Below, one piece after another: positions 49,874 to 60,580 of a stretch of 64,000 nt of DNA. This stretch comes from Reticulitermes lucifugus (taxonomy: Eukaryota > Arthropoda > Insecta > Blattodea > Rhinotermitidae). The number at the start of each line of letters is the position of its first letter. The first letter of the stretch is position 1. The translations under genes were made by a program, and so were the position numbers. The notes below the pieces were generated by a model. That model saw only the letters and a list, made by a program, of their open reading frames with translations. It ran no database searches and had not been told where the DNA came from. The DNA lies in assembly GCA_026260175.1 (NCBI GenBank), contig JAKCWW010000556.1, positions 35,428 to 99,427 on the forward strand. Direction: 5' to 3'.

Positions 49874-51084
49874 TCAGCCCTTTCTGACAGTGCTTGCTTG
49901 TGCAATGAATCCCTTCCTTTGATACACAATTTCTGGAAATAAACTTTTCTTGGTCCCTATCAGCTGGATGAACGCCATTCCACTCTCGTCTTTCCACCTT
50001 AGCATCCTACTGGGAACATCACGAGTAGTCTCCAGGAAAGATGGCGTTCAGATAATGAAACTCACCATCAACTGTTTCCACAAATGTCTGAAGGCATCCA
50101 GCTGTCTTGAATTTTTTCCACATCACACAAATTGTGAAGCACAAGCTTGGCCATGTTTTCCTTTCACCCAAGGCTGTGGTAATTATGGAATTTACTGATT
50201 CATTCTTTGCAATTAGTTTATTTGCCATCATTAAAAGTGTCATTTAGTGGTCACTTACAAGTCACCTGTGCACTGTCAAGGAAATGTATGAATGGGAGAC
50301 TTGTAACAGGATTGTTCTGTATTATCTATGGAGAACTGAACAAAATCACAGTAACTAATCCCACACACATTCAGACTAGCCTCAGCATAGTTTCAAGGTC
50401 AAAAAAATTTTACTTATATCAAGATATGGTCTGCACAAACCCCATGTCTGTGAATATTCAGAACTAAACAAAATTGTAATTAATCCCACATAAATACATA
50501 TAGTTGTCTGATTGGATAAAGTATCAAGATGGTTCCCGCTCTACTCAAGACCAACTTATGGTCTGCACAAACCATCTCCCACACTTACTGAGATGTCTGC
50601 TCAATGTAACTAAAAAATTAAAAGTGTATGGGACTCTTTATACTGATCAAGGGGAAGTCTTTGTAGTGGAACAACGATAAATAAACTGTTCTATTTAAAT
50701 CATCTTGCACACCAATGACGTTTTCAGGAGGAATTAGAGGTATTCTGCCAAACCCTACCAAATGGTAATACTTGCACAACAGTCAGCATACATGTAACAC
50801 GAAATGTAATGTATCAGAAAAACATAACGTGTCTACCATAATCAATACTCCAGTAAGCAGCACACAATGCAAAGGGCACTACACACACAAAACACCTAAC
50901 ATTTGGTCAGTCATTTTACAGATGGAAAATTACTTGAGGCATCTATTGGAACAGAAAGTTGGAAAAGGACATGCTACAAAGGATAAAAGTGTCAATTTGT
51001 TCTTCAGATAAGGAACATTTGTTTTTAAATAGTACCACCTCTACTTATGACACCCAACCCTTGGACCTCATATACCATGCTGGA
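49874..51084. other. Intronic stretch, nothing recognised
   Basis: Minus-strand frames near 49.9-50.2 kb are longer than expected and could be transposase debris, but I could not identify motifs. Confidence 0.3.
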
Positions 51085-51265
51085 TTTCAGGATCTCACAG
51101 TAATGCTACTAAAGAGTCCACTCTTCTGGAATGTTACAGGGACACTGGGTGAGAGGTCCCTGACATTCTGAAGGGTCATAGTGAATGAAGCCACTATGAC
51201 CCTTCAGAATGTTGGAAACTACCTGTCCAACACACAGCATTACATCGCAGAAGACTGAAACCTGC
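51085..51265. repeat. R1-family repeat with perfect hairpin
   Basis: Contains a perfect 20-base inverted repeat, 51164-51183 and 51192-51211, with an 8-base loop, and outer R1 arms. It begins about 90 bases downstream of the donor of exon 1. Confidence 0.8.
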
Positions 51266-51356
51266 CAATGTATCATGTCACTCTAGTCTAAAGTACACCA
51301 CCATTATCTGGCCTGTCACAGTACAGTAATTCTAAGTAACACCAAGCACACATTAC

Positions 51357-51573
51357 CTTGATTGGAAGGTGTTTTTGAATCTTCATGCCAAGTTCATGCT
51401 CCAAACCTTCCCCATCAAAAATTGGTATTAGATACTCATTTGCGTTGGCACACACGCGACACAACTGGCCAGTGTCAACCTTTTGCCTCCATTCACTTCC
51501 TTCCGGATTATAATATTCTTCACCTTCCATCGCCGATGATTCCATTGTTCCTGATGTACCAACTTCAATTTAC
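51357..51573 (-). CDS. Common exon 1: start codon and first half of ZAD domain
   Basis: The ATG is at 51545-51543 and 63 codons follow to a donor (CAAG|GTAATG). An acceptor (ATTAG) just above 51573 precedes 28 untranslated bases, so at least one 5' non-coding exon must lie further upstream. The peptide opens with an acidic stretch and carries the first ZAD zinc pair, C29 and C32 (LCRVC), followed by the typical hydrophobic segment YLIPIF. ZAD domains mediate homodimerisation of arthropod zinc-finger factors. The matching cysteine pair is in exon 2, so exon 1 alone cannot fold as a ZAD. The start is the first ATG after the acceptor and gives the usual short leader before the ZAD. Confidence 0.9.
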
Positions 51574-51794
51574 CTAATGTTAAACCAAAACAGAAATGTC
51601 ACATCAAATTCAACCTAAAGCCTTATGATAATGATATAAGACACTTATGGTTACTGTGTCACTGGACTGACTTTGTCTGCAGTCACCTCCTTCAGACACT
51701 GACCTGTTTTGGTTCTCAGTTGAAAGGATGTGCTAATCTGACTCACATGCAATCTAACACATTAACTGTTTAACAGAAACAGACCATCGGGCAG

Positions 51795-51990
51795 GCCATG
51801 CCATGGCTCAGGCGGTTAGTTGCCACTCTCTCACTGCAGAAAACTAGGTTCCATCCCAGGCCAGTTCATGTGGGATTTGTGGTAAACAAACTGGCAACTG
51901 GACAAATTTTCCCTGGTATTCTCCCCCCCCCCCTTCCTCTACACAAAATACTCTTAACTCTAGTACAACACTGCCGCCACTTCTGCATCA
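51795..51990 (+). mobile_element. tRNA-derived SINE, copy 2
   Basis: A-box-like TGGCTCAGGCGG at 51804-51815 and B-box-like GGTTCCATCCC at 51847-51857, followed by the body shared with copy 1 (GGATTTGTGGTAxACAAAxTG) and a C run. Confidence 0.75.
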
Positions 51991-52144
51991 TTCTCAATTC
52001 ACCAAACAACCACTACTACTTCCACAGCTACCATAATTCAACTAGAAAAACCATTTCATTTGAACACAAGTGACATTTCAAAAGGTGTGACAAGTTGCAG
52101 GAATATTCTCCCTTAACAGCTGTATTAATGTACTTACATACTTA

Positions 52145-52500
52145 TTGTTCCTGTCACGTTTAACATAATCTTCCTTGCACAGCAATACACTCAGTCAGTT
52201 CCCATTTCCACTGCTCAAAACATTGCTGGAACCCTTCTACTGCAATGCTCTTCAGGATGGTCATCACATACCGCTTGATGTCAGAAATGCTGAAAGTCTA
52301 TGGCCCTTCAAAGGAGTCTTCAGTTTTTGGAATGCCCAAAATTCACATGGGGCTAAATCTGGCAAATATTGTGGATGGCCCAATTTCATTACCAATTTTT
52401 TGGCCAAATACTCCTGGGCACCAAACACATTGTGAAGGGCACAATTATTGATGCAACACCTAAGCATCAGGCCAAAGTTCGGGTCTTCTCCAACAACCAG
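52145..52500 (-). mobile_element. mariner transposase remnant (minus)
   Basis: The minus strand reads EYLAKKLVMKLGHPQYLPDL and then APCEFWAFQKLKTPLKGHR, the mariner block HPPYSPDLAPCDFFLFPKLK. Only the C-terminal part is present. Confidence 0.8.
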
Positions 52501-52860
52501 TGACATGCAATCTCGCCAATATTTTCAAGTGAATAACTCATGACACACTTGCTGTACGGGAGCTTTCTGGCCAAAACAACAGAAACAAAAATAGGACCTT
52601 CCACCACAGTCACTAAATCTCGCATTGTACATCTTTGGTTATTCCCAAAACTGAAGACAACTCTGAAGAGCCACAGATTTTCAGACACTGACATTTACAA
52701 ACGTGTGACAACCACCCTGAAAAGCATTACAGAGGGGTTCCAGCCACATTTGGTACAGGGGAAAACATGAATAAAATGTCCTGCTGTGCAAGGAGGCTAC
52801 TTCAAAGGTGACAGGAACTATCTGTGGGTAAATTAATGAAATACAGCTTTCATTTTGGGN
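52501..52860 (+). mobile_element. mariner transposase remnant (plus), head to head
   Basis: The plus strand reads YGSFLAKTTETKIGPSTTVT, then LWLFPKLKTTLKSHRFSDTD, and ends AVQGGYFKGDRN in another frame. This gives the C-terminal half of a mariner transposase, diverging from its neighbour. Position 52860 is an N beside a G run. Confidence 0.8.
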
Positions 52861-53869
52861 GGGGGGGGTAATTCCAAGAACTTGTTTGTCACACCTAGGT
52901 GGATCTCATATATATCGTACTTTCTTACTGCACAAACTTTTGGCCCCACAGATCTTGTCTTGTTAATGCCATTCAGATTATGTAAATTTATATTACAATA
53001 ATGACATGTAATTTAGCCCGCACATTAACATCCTAGGCGCTCACACATCACACTCTCAAATCTTAATCAAGTCAGAACTCTTTATTGTTTGCACAGATCA
53101 GGGACCTCCTTGAGAAACTACATGGTGTTTCAAAAGTGACACAACCCAAGTCTTGCTAAAACAAGCAACAAGGTTTGTCACTGGCAAGCAGAACAATAAG
53201 CTAGTGTATTTCATCCTGATACACATTTTTGTCAACTGTATTCTCGAAAAAGAGAGGTCCAATTACTCTGACACATACAGCACATCACACACACATTTTT
53301 TGAGGATTTTCACTACACCACATCCTGCTGTTCAATCTACATGCATACCGACTCAAGAGAAACCAACCTACAATCACTGAAAGAACAATCCAAAATGTCA
53401 ATTCCACTCAAATCAACAAAGATGTGAAACTAGTCACAATAATGGAATCTTTCTTCTTAATCAAGTTGCTGCATTACATAAAGGCAAAAATATATACTAC
53501 ATACAACTCAAATGTCTTCTCATGCCAGAGTAAGAATGTTGCAGTCTGAATCCACAGGCCATAGCTCAGAAAGCCCTGATCAAACCAAATGACACAGTAA
53601 AGATCATATAACAAAGATGGGAAATAATGTAAGGTTTTTAACAAGTCATCCAAGAAGCCAACCATGAGCATTACAATGAACCACAATAACAATTAAAATG
53701 ACACAATAACAATCACATTTTTTATATCTTACATACATCTTTATTGTTTACTGCTCCATGTGTGCCACTGTTGCCATTCCTCATCGAGAAAGACGCTAAC
53801 AAGATCCAAGAAAGTCTCAATTCTAAAAAATATTATCATGAAGATGGAATAAAATCGGAAAAATAAAAT

Positions 53870-54090
53870 AGTGGGGACAAACTTCATCTGGGACGTCGTA
53901 TTTCAGGAACTGTCCCCAAAAATTCAGGATGAATGGCCACCTTACAATGTGGGGTCCCTCAAGGTTCAATGTTTGGTCTTCTGTCTTTCTTCTTACATAC
54001 ACCATATCAACAAGCTGCCACCATCAGCTTCTCAACCCCAAACCTACTCTCTATGCAGATGATACTACCATCACTTAACATCTAGAAATT
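53870..54090 (+). mobile_element. Reverse transcriptase scrap of a non-LTR element
   Basis: Frames give CGVPQGSMFGLLSF and LYADDTTIT (54049-54075), the GVPQGS and YADD boxes of reverse transcriptase. The short separation and the frameshift show internal decay. Confidence 0.8.
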
Positions 54091-54109
54091 GACCACTTTC
54101 AAAAAAGCC

Positions 54110-54300
54110 TGAATGTTGAAGATTCAAGTCTCCTGTGATGTTATGCCATGCTGACTGGTAAATATTCACCAACATTTTGGAGGCACTATGCTGCTCCAAA
54201 ACAGTCGTTAACTATGTATGAGTCAATATGGCGTAACATTCCAAAAGACTTGAAATCTTCATTGACACTGCTGTGACAGCTCAAATTTCGCAATGCCTGT
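54110..54300. repeat. R1-family foldback repeat
   Basis: AGTCTCCTGTGATGTTATGC opens and GCGTAACATTCCAAAAGACT closes it, followed by the R1 tail. Confidence 0.7.
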
Positions 54301-55060
54301 ATGAATTCACATACTTGAAAAAACAGCTTAAAGCCCATACAATCATGTTACCTCTTGTAAGCAAATATTTAGGAAGGTTATATTCACCCACCTGCCAGTG
54401 AATACCTTCCACTTTATCATCTGCTGTAGACAGTATGGAAACTGAACGAATTCAAGATATATAAAACACAAATACATGACCATCATGTGCTGAATACTAC
54501 CCCCACCATATGCCAAAAGGTACTTACTATACCAGAAAGGAGTTACTCAACCATCTTTCACTTACAAAAGCTTATATCATGAAACAATAGCACTTAAGCC
54601 AATGTGGAAAGTGTATTATTGGCCCAATCCCTCTACTCTGTACAGCTGTCACAATACCTTTTGGCCAGTGCACTATTCAGGCTGAAGAACAGGAGCACGT
54701 CACTTGCACAACAGTGAAGTGCTTTATCTTCTGCCTCCACAACAAGTCTGTACAAAGAAAACTGGACCTGACATATACTTCCTGAGGTATGCAGTAATGA
54801 ACTTTACAAGCTGTTTATATAAGACGCTCAGTTGTTGACAAAATATCACTTCCACATTCACACTAATCACCTTCCAATTCTTCCACCCCCACATCCAATC
54901 ACAATCACTATGACTGCTGCTGCTACTGATGCCCATTCCTTAGTCTGTTTATATTTTATTTTCAATCCTTTTTCTATTAACCTTCCCATATACACCATTT
55001 TTCTAGTGTCTACATTTCTAAACACTGATCTACTTGTTTTCTCTACCATAATATATCATA
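54301..55060. other. Intronic stretch, nothing recognised
   Basis: No gene or clear repeat seen. Confidence 0.35.
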
Positions 55061-55064
55061 AAAT

Positions 55065-55320
55065 AACACCACGGTTCAGGGTTGAGTACAAACTGAGGTC
55101 GGGCTTCAGGGTTTTATGTATAAACCCAGATAAGACTTTGCGATTGTGTTAACTAAGGTTAAGCTTTCAGTTTGTGCAAACATGGCCCAAGGTTGAGCTT
55201 TGAGTATCTGTACATAAAAAAAATTAATGTTTGGGGTTTATGTACGCAAAAACCAAGACTAGGCTTTGCACCTGTGTATGGGATACCAAGGTTACTTGCA
55301 ATGATCGTCACAGCTATTTT
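55065..55320 (+). repeat. Degenerate tandem repeat
   Basis: Phrases like GGTTGAGCTTTGAG, GGTTAAGCTTTCAG and GACTAGGCTTTGCA, each followed by a TATGTA-like spacer, recur about every 45-50 bases. Confidence 0.5.
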
Positions 55321-56129
55321 ATGCCTGTGTATGTGTTTCAATCTTTATAGTAACATCTGTGCAGTTTAATCCCACTGTCTCATCATACAACAGTATTGGT
55401 AACTCCAGAAACCTAGAACCCACTGCAAATTATTCCAGTCTCATCAGGTGGTGGAATTTCCTACATTATGTATACAGTACAGGCACATGAAAACAAAGAA
55501 AGGCAACCGCACCAAAATACATGTAGCAGAGGCCCTTGATCCAACATCCATGAATGAAAAGCTGGAACAGATTCAGGGAGTAGTAACACTGCTGTTTACA
55601 AGTGCTCGTATCTATTTACCAATGCTGGCAATACCTGGGCTCGGTACAACAGCTCATCTATTCACTGGTGACTGTTCCTTAAAAATTCTCAATTATAATA
55701 TAGGGTCATTATTTTATCTTCCAACTATTAGCTGCCACTTTGTGTCGCACCACTGTACTAATGTAGCCCACTCTAACACACCACGAGCGGCACAGGAACA
55801 GTTGAAAGTGATAAATTATTGTTATCAAATACAATAAGGGCCTTCTAGTAACATGTGAGAAAGGTAATGCTTCCATTACAAACATTTTTGTTTGAGAAAT
55901 CTAAATAAATGTCTTATCTATATTTGTATTTCATACAAGTATTGTATTATATCATATGCTGTACAACCCAGACTTAATCCTATGAAAACTCTAAGGAAGG
56001 TAAACAAATTATATTCTACACGAGTGAACTGTAATTACATGAAGGCACTCTTTTCAATCATAAACCATAGTCCAATAACATCCCACAAAACATCTCCAAC
56101 AAGTACATTACAAATTACACCGTTCTGCA

Positions 56130-56500
56130 TTACCGAAATATGCATTAGTCGTCATGGCTTTATCGCAATAGAAAATATCACAGATGTGAGGAGGACTTAC
56201 AATCTTTCGACGCTCCATTCACTTACGCCCGGCTGTAGCAGACTCAGACACCATGTTTGAGAAACAAACCCCGAACTGCACCAACATTAAGAACTTCCAT
56301 TTACGCTGTATCCTCGTGCTATTCTGGCTGTCCACAATACCTCATTCCCAATATAAACAAACAAGAACGAAGGTATATTACTTTCCTACATCACACCGTT
56401 ATTTCCAACAAAGACAAAATGGCGGTAGCGTGCCTACCAAGACGCTCACAAAAAGTTTTCGACTATACATGACCTTCACAATCATCCGACTTACAACAAA
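56130..56500 (-). promoter_or_regulatory. Candidate promoter / 5' non-coding exon region of the ZAD gene
   Basis: Exon 1 is preceded by a splice acceptor, so a 5' exon is needed upstream. From about 56.1 kb the sequence becomes visibly richer in CpG than the gene body. On the minus strand two good donor sites (GGGC|GTAAGT and GATT|GTAAGT) lie near 56190-56230. The plus strand at about 56418 has AAAATGGCGG, like a YY1 site, often found near metazoan start sites. All of this is suggestive only; another gene could own this promoter. Confidence 0.3.
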
Positions 56501-57189
56501 AAGTTCACGTTATTGGCTACACGTTACACGAATGTTTCACTCCTTTACTAAACTTCTATACATTTGTACACGTAATTCTTAACTCGATATTCGTCCAATG
56601 CTCTCCTTCGCATTTACTACGCACACGATCAGGCAGAAGCAGCCAAACTTAACAGCTGCTACGTGAAGATATTGAACGCACTTGCATGGCATCGCACCTC
56701 CCATTTGTTCGCCTTAAAATATAGTTCCATTATTCTTCCCTTCAACTAGATGCTATGAGCTGACACATACATTTTTACGTATCGTGTAACCCGATTACGA
56801 TATATTATTAACTATAAGCAACTAGACTACAATGAAGTGAAAATAAACAATCATCCCCTTCAATTAAAACTCTCGGATCTCTGAATCCTAATACAATTCG
56901 ATCGTCTAGCTTTGTGTGCCTGCTACGACGATATTCAGCGAAGAGTATTTCAAAATTGTACTTTGACATTGGTCCCAATTTTAATTTATTGCTTCACAAT
57001 AGCGAATACTTAGGAACCGAAAGAATAAAACTCCCGAACTTCGCTGTGAAAAATCACGATTACTGGATACTTTTTTCATTCGGAAGATTACGAGAGCACT
57101 TTAGGGAACTATCACACTGGAAATTACATAAGAAACTATATCAATATCGATACGATACGCTTACGGTACAAATTTACCCGTTGTGTCAG

Positions 57190-57500
57190 ATCGCACCTCG
57201 CACACTTAAGACTACGCGATAACGACATGTTTACGACGAGCCGATACGATAACGACTCAGCACGCTGGTCGTCTTGCGATCAGTCGTAAACATATCGCCT
57301 CAGATGTATGAGCTGTGCCACAGAAAGCGGAAGTAACGGGTTTTATATTGCTTTGCTAGGTTATCTTAGCATGACTAAGGAAACTAATATTAAACCTGCA
57401 TAGCTTGTTGGGCAACACTTTAATTTGTATGACTAGAAAGATGCAGGTTGTAAACGGAAGGAAAAAACTTACCCAGTGTGCGAAAATATCGGGAAAGAAT
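57190..57500. repeat. Duplicated segment, copy 1 (empty site)
   Basis: Aligns with 59360-59945 without the 59570-59808 insert (shared AGCATGACTAAGGAA, TTAAACCTG and CTTGTTGGG). It contains inverted 11-mers at 57227-57237 and 57283-57293. Confidence 0.7.
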
Positions 57501-57637
57501 TGAATGACTCAGGTAAGATAATACAGTGCTTGATATACTGTAATGTATTTAAAAACGTAATGTAGGCCTACTGTCACTAGTACTCAAATATCTTTCCATT
57601 ACAATTTATGACATATTCTTACTTAAGCAGTGCATAG

Positions 57638-57815
57638 AGTGGATCGCTGCGAGTGTGCGAGACATTTACATTTACATACGTATACATTTTATCGCGATCG
57701 CGTTTCAATCGTGTCGTAAGTAACATAAGACGCTACTATCGACACGATTAAAATTCGATAGCAATTCGTTGACGATAAGATAAACACGGGGCTCGCACAC
57801 TTAACGCGATCCACT
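57638..57815. mobile_element. 178-base palindromic MITE
   Basis: Left end 57638-57661 and right end 57792-57815 are inverted (AGTGGATCGC...GTGTGCGAG), and the interior has a second inverted pair (CGTGTCG/CGACACG). No coding capacity; unusually CpG-rich. Confidence 0.7.
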
Positions 57816-58474
57816 GAGACGATATGCACTATGTACTGCTTCAGTATGACCATATCACTGTTTATGTAATGTGTTTTCCCTGCTTGCGAACCGCTTGAAA
57901 GTATCCTCTTTTTCGTGTTGTGTACGTAAGCACTTCTCAACATTTCCAGCCGTCTTTGCACGATTGAGCTGTATCGTACAGAATGAAGAGTGATTTTAAA
58001 TATATCAACTATATACCAACACAAGTAACATGCTACATGTTACCGTATTTTATATTCATACACTTCAGGCTTTCGTATAATAACACCAAAGCCCAAGTAA
58101 GTTTCCCAACTCTTCTGTCCCAAACGCTTCATTGCAATACTCAAATAATTGCAATGTCATTTTCAGGTACCTGGCAATTTGAGCTAGTTTCTCGGCGATA
58201 TGATTACATTTCACAAGAGTTAATACCCGAATTGGGTAAAATGTGTCTGAAAGAATATCAGCTATTTGGAAGAAGCTACAGCCAATTTTTATGTCTTCAC
58301 CGACTGCACATAATTAGACGGAAATTACCAGACGGTCTAACTAATTGTGGAATTTACTAAACTATACTGCTTAAATAGATGAGAAACTTTTATAAAGGAT
58401 GTCATCCCGTTGTTTGTTTATAACAGAAATCCAGCCTAAATCAGTCCACACACAACTATCTTTAATTTATTATG

Positions 58475-58519
58475 CAGAACTACATGTTTCGACCCATTTC
58501 TGGTCATCCTCAGATTCAC
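58475..58519 (-). ncRNA. Hammerhead-ribozyme-like motif
   Basis: Read on the minus strand: CTGAGGA (58513-58507), one extra U, helix II GACC/GGUC (58505-58502 with 58494-58491), GAAA (58490-58487), a 2-bp helix III (AC/GU, 58487-58486 with 58483-58482), A at 58481 as the cleavage base, and a 4-bp helix I (58514-58517 with 58480-58477, one wobble). All core bases fit a minimal type I hammerhead except the extra U before helix II. Very short helix III is typical of ribozymes in Penelope-like elements. Activity is unproven. Confidence 0.4.
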
Positions 58520-59330
58520 AATTTGTGTTTAAAACATATTGAGGAAGGAATATAAGTCCGTAAAATGCGATTGAAACAAATAACATCTTACAATTATTAC
58601 GGTCATATTCGGGAATAATATGTGTGGATTGAAGCTCTACCATACTATTACAAATATATTGTACAAATTATACAAATTTTGACTTCTTTTGTTATTACGA
58701 GTTGTCACAGCATCCTCTTCAGTCAGGTACGTCAGTGTGGAGTCATTCCAAGTCCAGAGTTCCAACTGGGAGTTGTTAATTAAAGGTATAGGTAGGTAGC
58801 TTGCTGAATATTGCATTTGTCTCAGCTGTTGTGCTGTGTCTACATGCTGTGCAGGTTGGCCAAGCCCAAGGCAAACCTTACGTTTTCAAATAAATTACAG
58901 TACATTCACCAATAGATTATCGTAACTGATTCATTCAACTTTTCCCCGCTGTTTCCCAACACAATATCATTCTTTACCATTCGTGAATAACTAGGCTCCA
59001 TCCAGTAATGCAAAATGGATTGTTCCTCGACAAGCTTCAGAAGTTTAATATTTTGTCCCTCATAATTACATACCCTAACACAGCACGGTAAAGCCCCTTT
59101 CGTGGTACGGATCATACATCTCTGGCAATTTGTTTACGACTGAGCACAGATGACACAACAAGCTGCTTCATTATTAACCCGTTTGAACATATTACCATGT
59201 CTCCTTCAGTGTGCAAGGTCCCGTTTAAAACGAAGGTTACAGTCATATATAGTACGCTAATCATAGCGACATCGTATGTCAAGCAGCTACCAGTGTGAGA
59301 GACCCCAAAACACTGGACAGTTGTTAAGAT
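58520..59330. other. Intergenic stretch next to the hammerhead-like motif
   Basis: No gene or reverse transcriptase motif seen; could be the body of the repeat that carries the motif. Confidence 0.3.
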
Positions 59331-59359
59331 ACAATGACGTAAGATTTAGATACGACACG

Positions 59360-59945
59360 CTTTTGACACGACTCTAACCACCGTTTCCATTGGCAACTAG
59401 CACACTGAATATGACTTGTTCACGACGAGTCGATCGATGCGACAAAGACTCAGCGACCTGTATCGTCTTGCAACATATCCCCACAGACATGCGATCTGTG
59501 CCACAGCAGGCGAAAGCACCGCGGGTTTTACAGTGCTGTGCTAGGTTATGTAAGCATGACTAAGGAATCTGCGCTCTTCTGAGATATTACGCGGCGTCAT
59601 GTGGTATTTGTTTACCGACGTTTCGGGACAACGTATCGGTCCCATCTTCAAAGGTCAAGAGTCCTTTTCTTCTCGGACTCTTGACCCTTGAAGATGGGAC
59701 CGATGTTGTTCCGAACGTCGGTAACCAATTACCACACGACGCCGCGTAATTTCCCAGAAGAGCGCAAGTCTCATCAACATCGCGGCAGAAGCCTGAAATC
59801 AAAGATGACTAAAAAAGCTAATGTTAAACCTGAATAACTTGTTGGGTAACGCTTCATCTGTTATGACTGTACAGATCCTGGTTATACAAGAAAGAAAAAA
59901 AATGTATCTAGTGTGGGAAACCATCGGGAACTAATTGAATCAATG
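59360..59945. repeat. Duplicated segment, copy 2 (filled site)
   Basis: Paralogue of 57190-57500 interrupted by a foldback insert at about 59570-59808 flanked by similar 12-mers (ATGACTAAGGAA and ATGACTAAAAAA). Confidence 0.7.
59570..59766. mobile_element. Foldback element with hammerhead-like arms
   Basis: Two long inverted arms (ends TGCGCTCTTCTG and CAGAAGAGCGCA). The left arm on the minus strand has TTGAAGA, a T, a perfect 5-bp stem GGGAC/GUCCC and GAAAC; the right arm on the plus strand has the same but with GAAAC shortened to GAAC. The first core base is T where hammerheads need C, so these are probably decayed. Confidence 0.75.
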
Positions 59946-60334
59946 AGGTAAAATATTGCATTGTATTGTATTCCTAACCTCATAGACATTCAATTATTTT
60001 TCCTGTTAGGCTTATGACACTTTCATACTGAAGCAGTGAAAAATTGTTCACAACGGTTGCAAGTAATTCAACATGAGTTACAGGCAAGCAAGTAATGGTG
60101 CTGACTTGATACGTTCATCACTTGGAATATAATATATTTTGCATTTCAAAAAACATTTACATTACAAGAATACAGAACACGTCATGATAAAAATATTTTA
60201 CAAAACAATATAATGTACAACAAATGTGACATGCTGAGCTGCACAGCTGTTTAGGTAAATTATTCCATAAAAGAAGCACCTTGCTTTACTCTTGACATAC
60301 AAGAAGCGATTAGGTTTGCGTTTGACATTAATAT

Positions 60335-60540
60335 CTGTTAACATTGTGGTGTGACTACCATTAATGGCATAGAAAGAAAGAACTGAGTTTCTGGAAGGTG
60401 AAGCTGTGTGGTTGAACGAGTTGTTCTTGACGTTTCTAAGGTACTACAAAAATTGAATTGTCGAAAAATAATCGCCCAACGATACAGTCGCATCTCTAGA
60501 GACTTAAATCTTGAGCAACGTTGCTGCGTGAACCGCAAAT
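60335..60540. repeat. R1-family foldback repeat
   Basis: The R1 tail, CTTGAGCAACGTTGCTGCGTG, and weaker arms with GGTGTGACTACC at the left and CAGTCGCATCTC at the right. Confidence 0.55.
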
Positions 60541-60580
60541 ATCGTTCTTCATTGGTAGCATCACGTTGCGCTTTTTGATA

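Larger units (their letters stand above)
1746..51573 (-). other. ZAD zinc-finger gene with six alternative 3' terminal exons (whole locus)
   Basis: Ten minus-strand exons fit one gene. Common exons lie at 51357-51573, 47336-47494, 46885-46998 and 46572-46726; coding lengths 189, 159, 114 and 155 leave two bases (AG) at the last donor. Each of six downstream exons starts at an AG acceptor with a G that completes an Arg codon and stays open to its own stop: F 27823-29428, E 21144-22704, D 14920-16204, C 11329-12337, B 8726-9833, A 1746-2604. Every one of the six has a length of 1 modulo 3. Predicted isoforms are about 740, 725, 633, 541, 574 and 491 residues. The product is inferred to be a family of nuclear sequence-specific transcription factors sharing a ZAD dimerisation domain. 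Splice junctions are read by eye; no transcript evidence is available here. I do not recognise a named orthologue. Confidence 0.85.

Noticed and set aside
51357-51573. BTB or other dimerisation domain as N-terminus
   Set aside because: The C-x2-C-x42-C-x2-C pattern with YLIPIF and WHDLV blocks is ZAD; no BTB motifs are present.
55448-55837. 129-residue plus-strand reading frame
   Set aside because: No recognisable domain, no splice context, and internal composition like the flanking intron DNA.
57983-58360. 125-residue plus-strand reading frame
   Set aside because: No recognised motif; open by chance as far as can be judged.
59587-59802. 71-residue protein
   Set aside because: Read entirely through the foldback insert.
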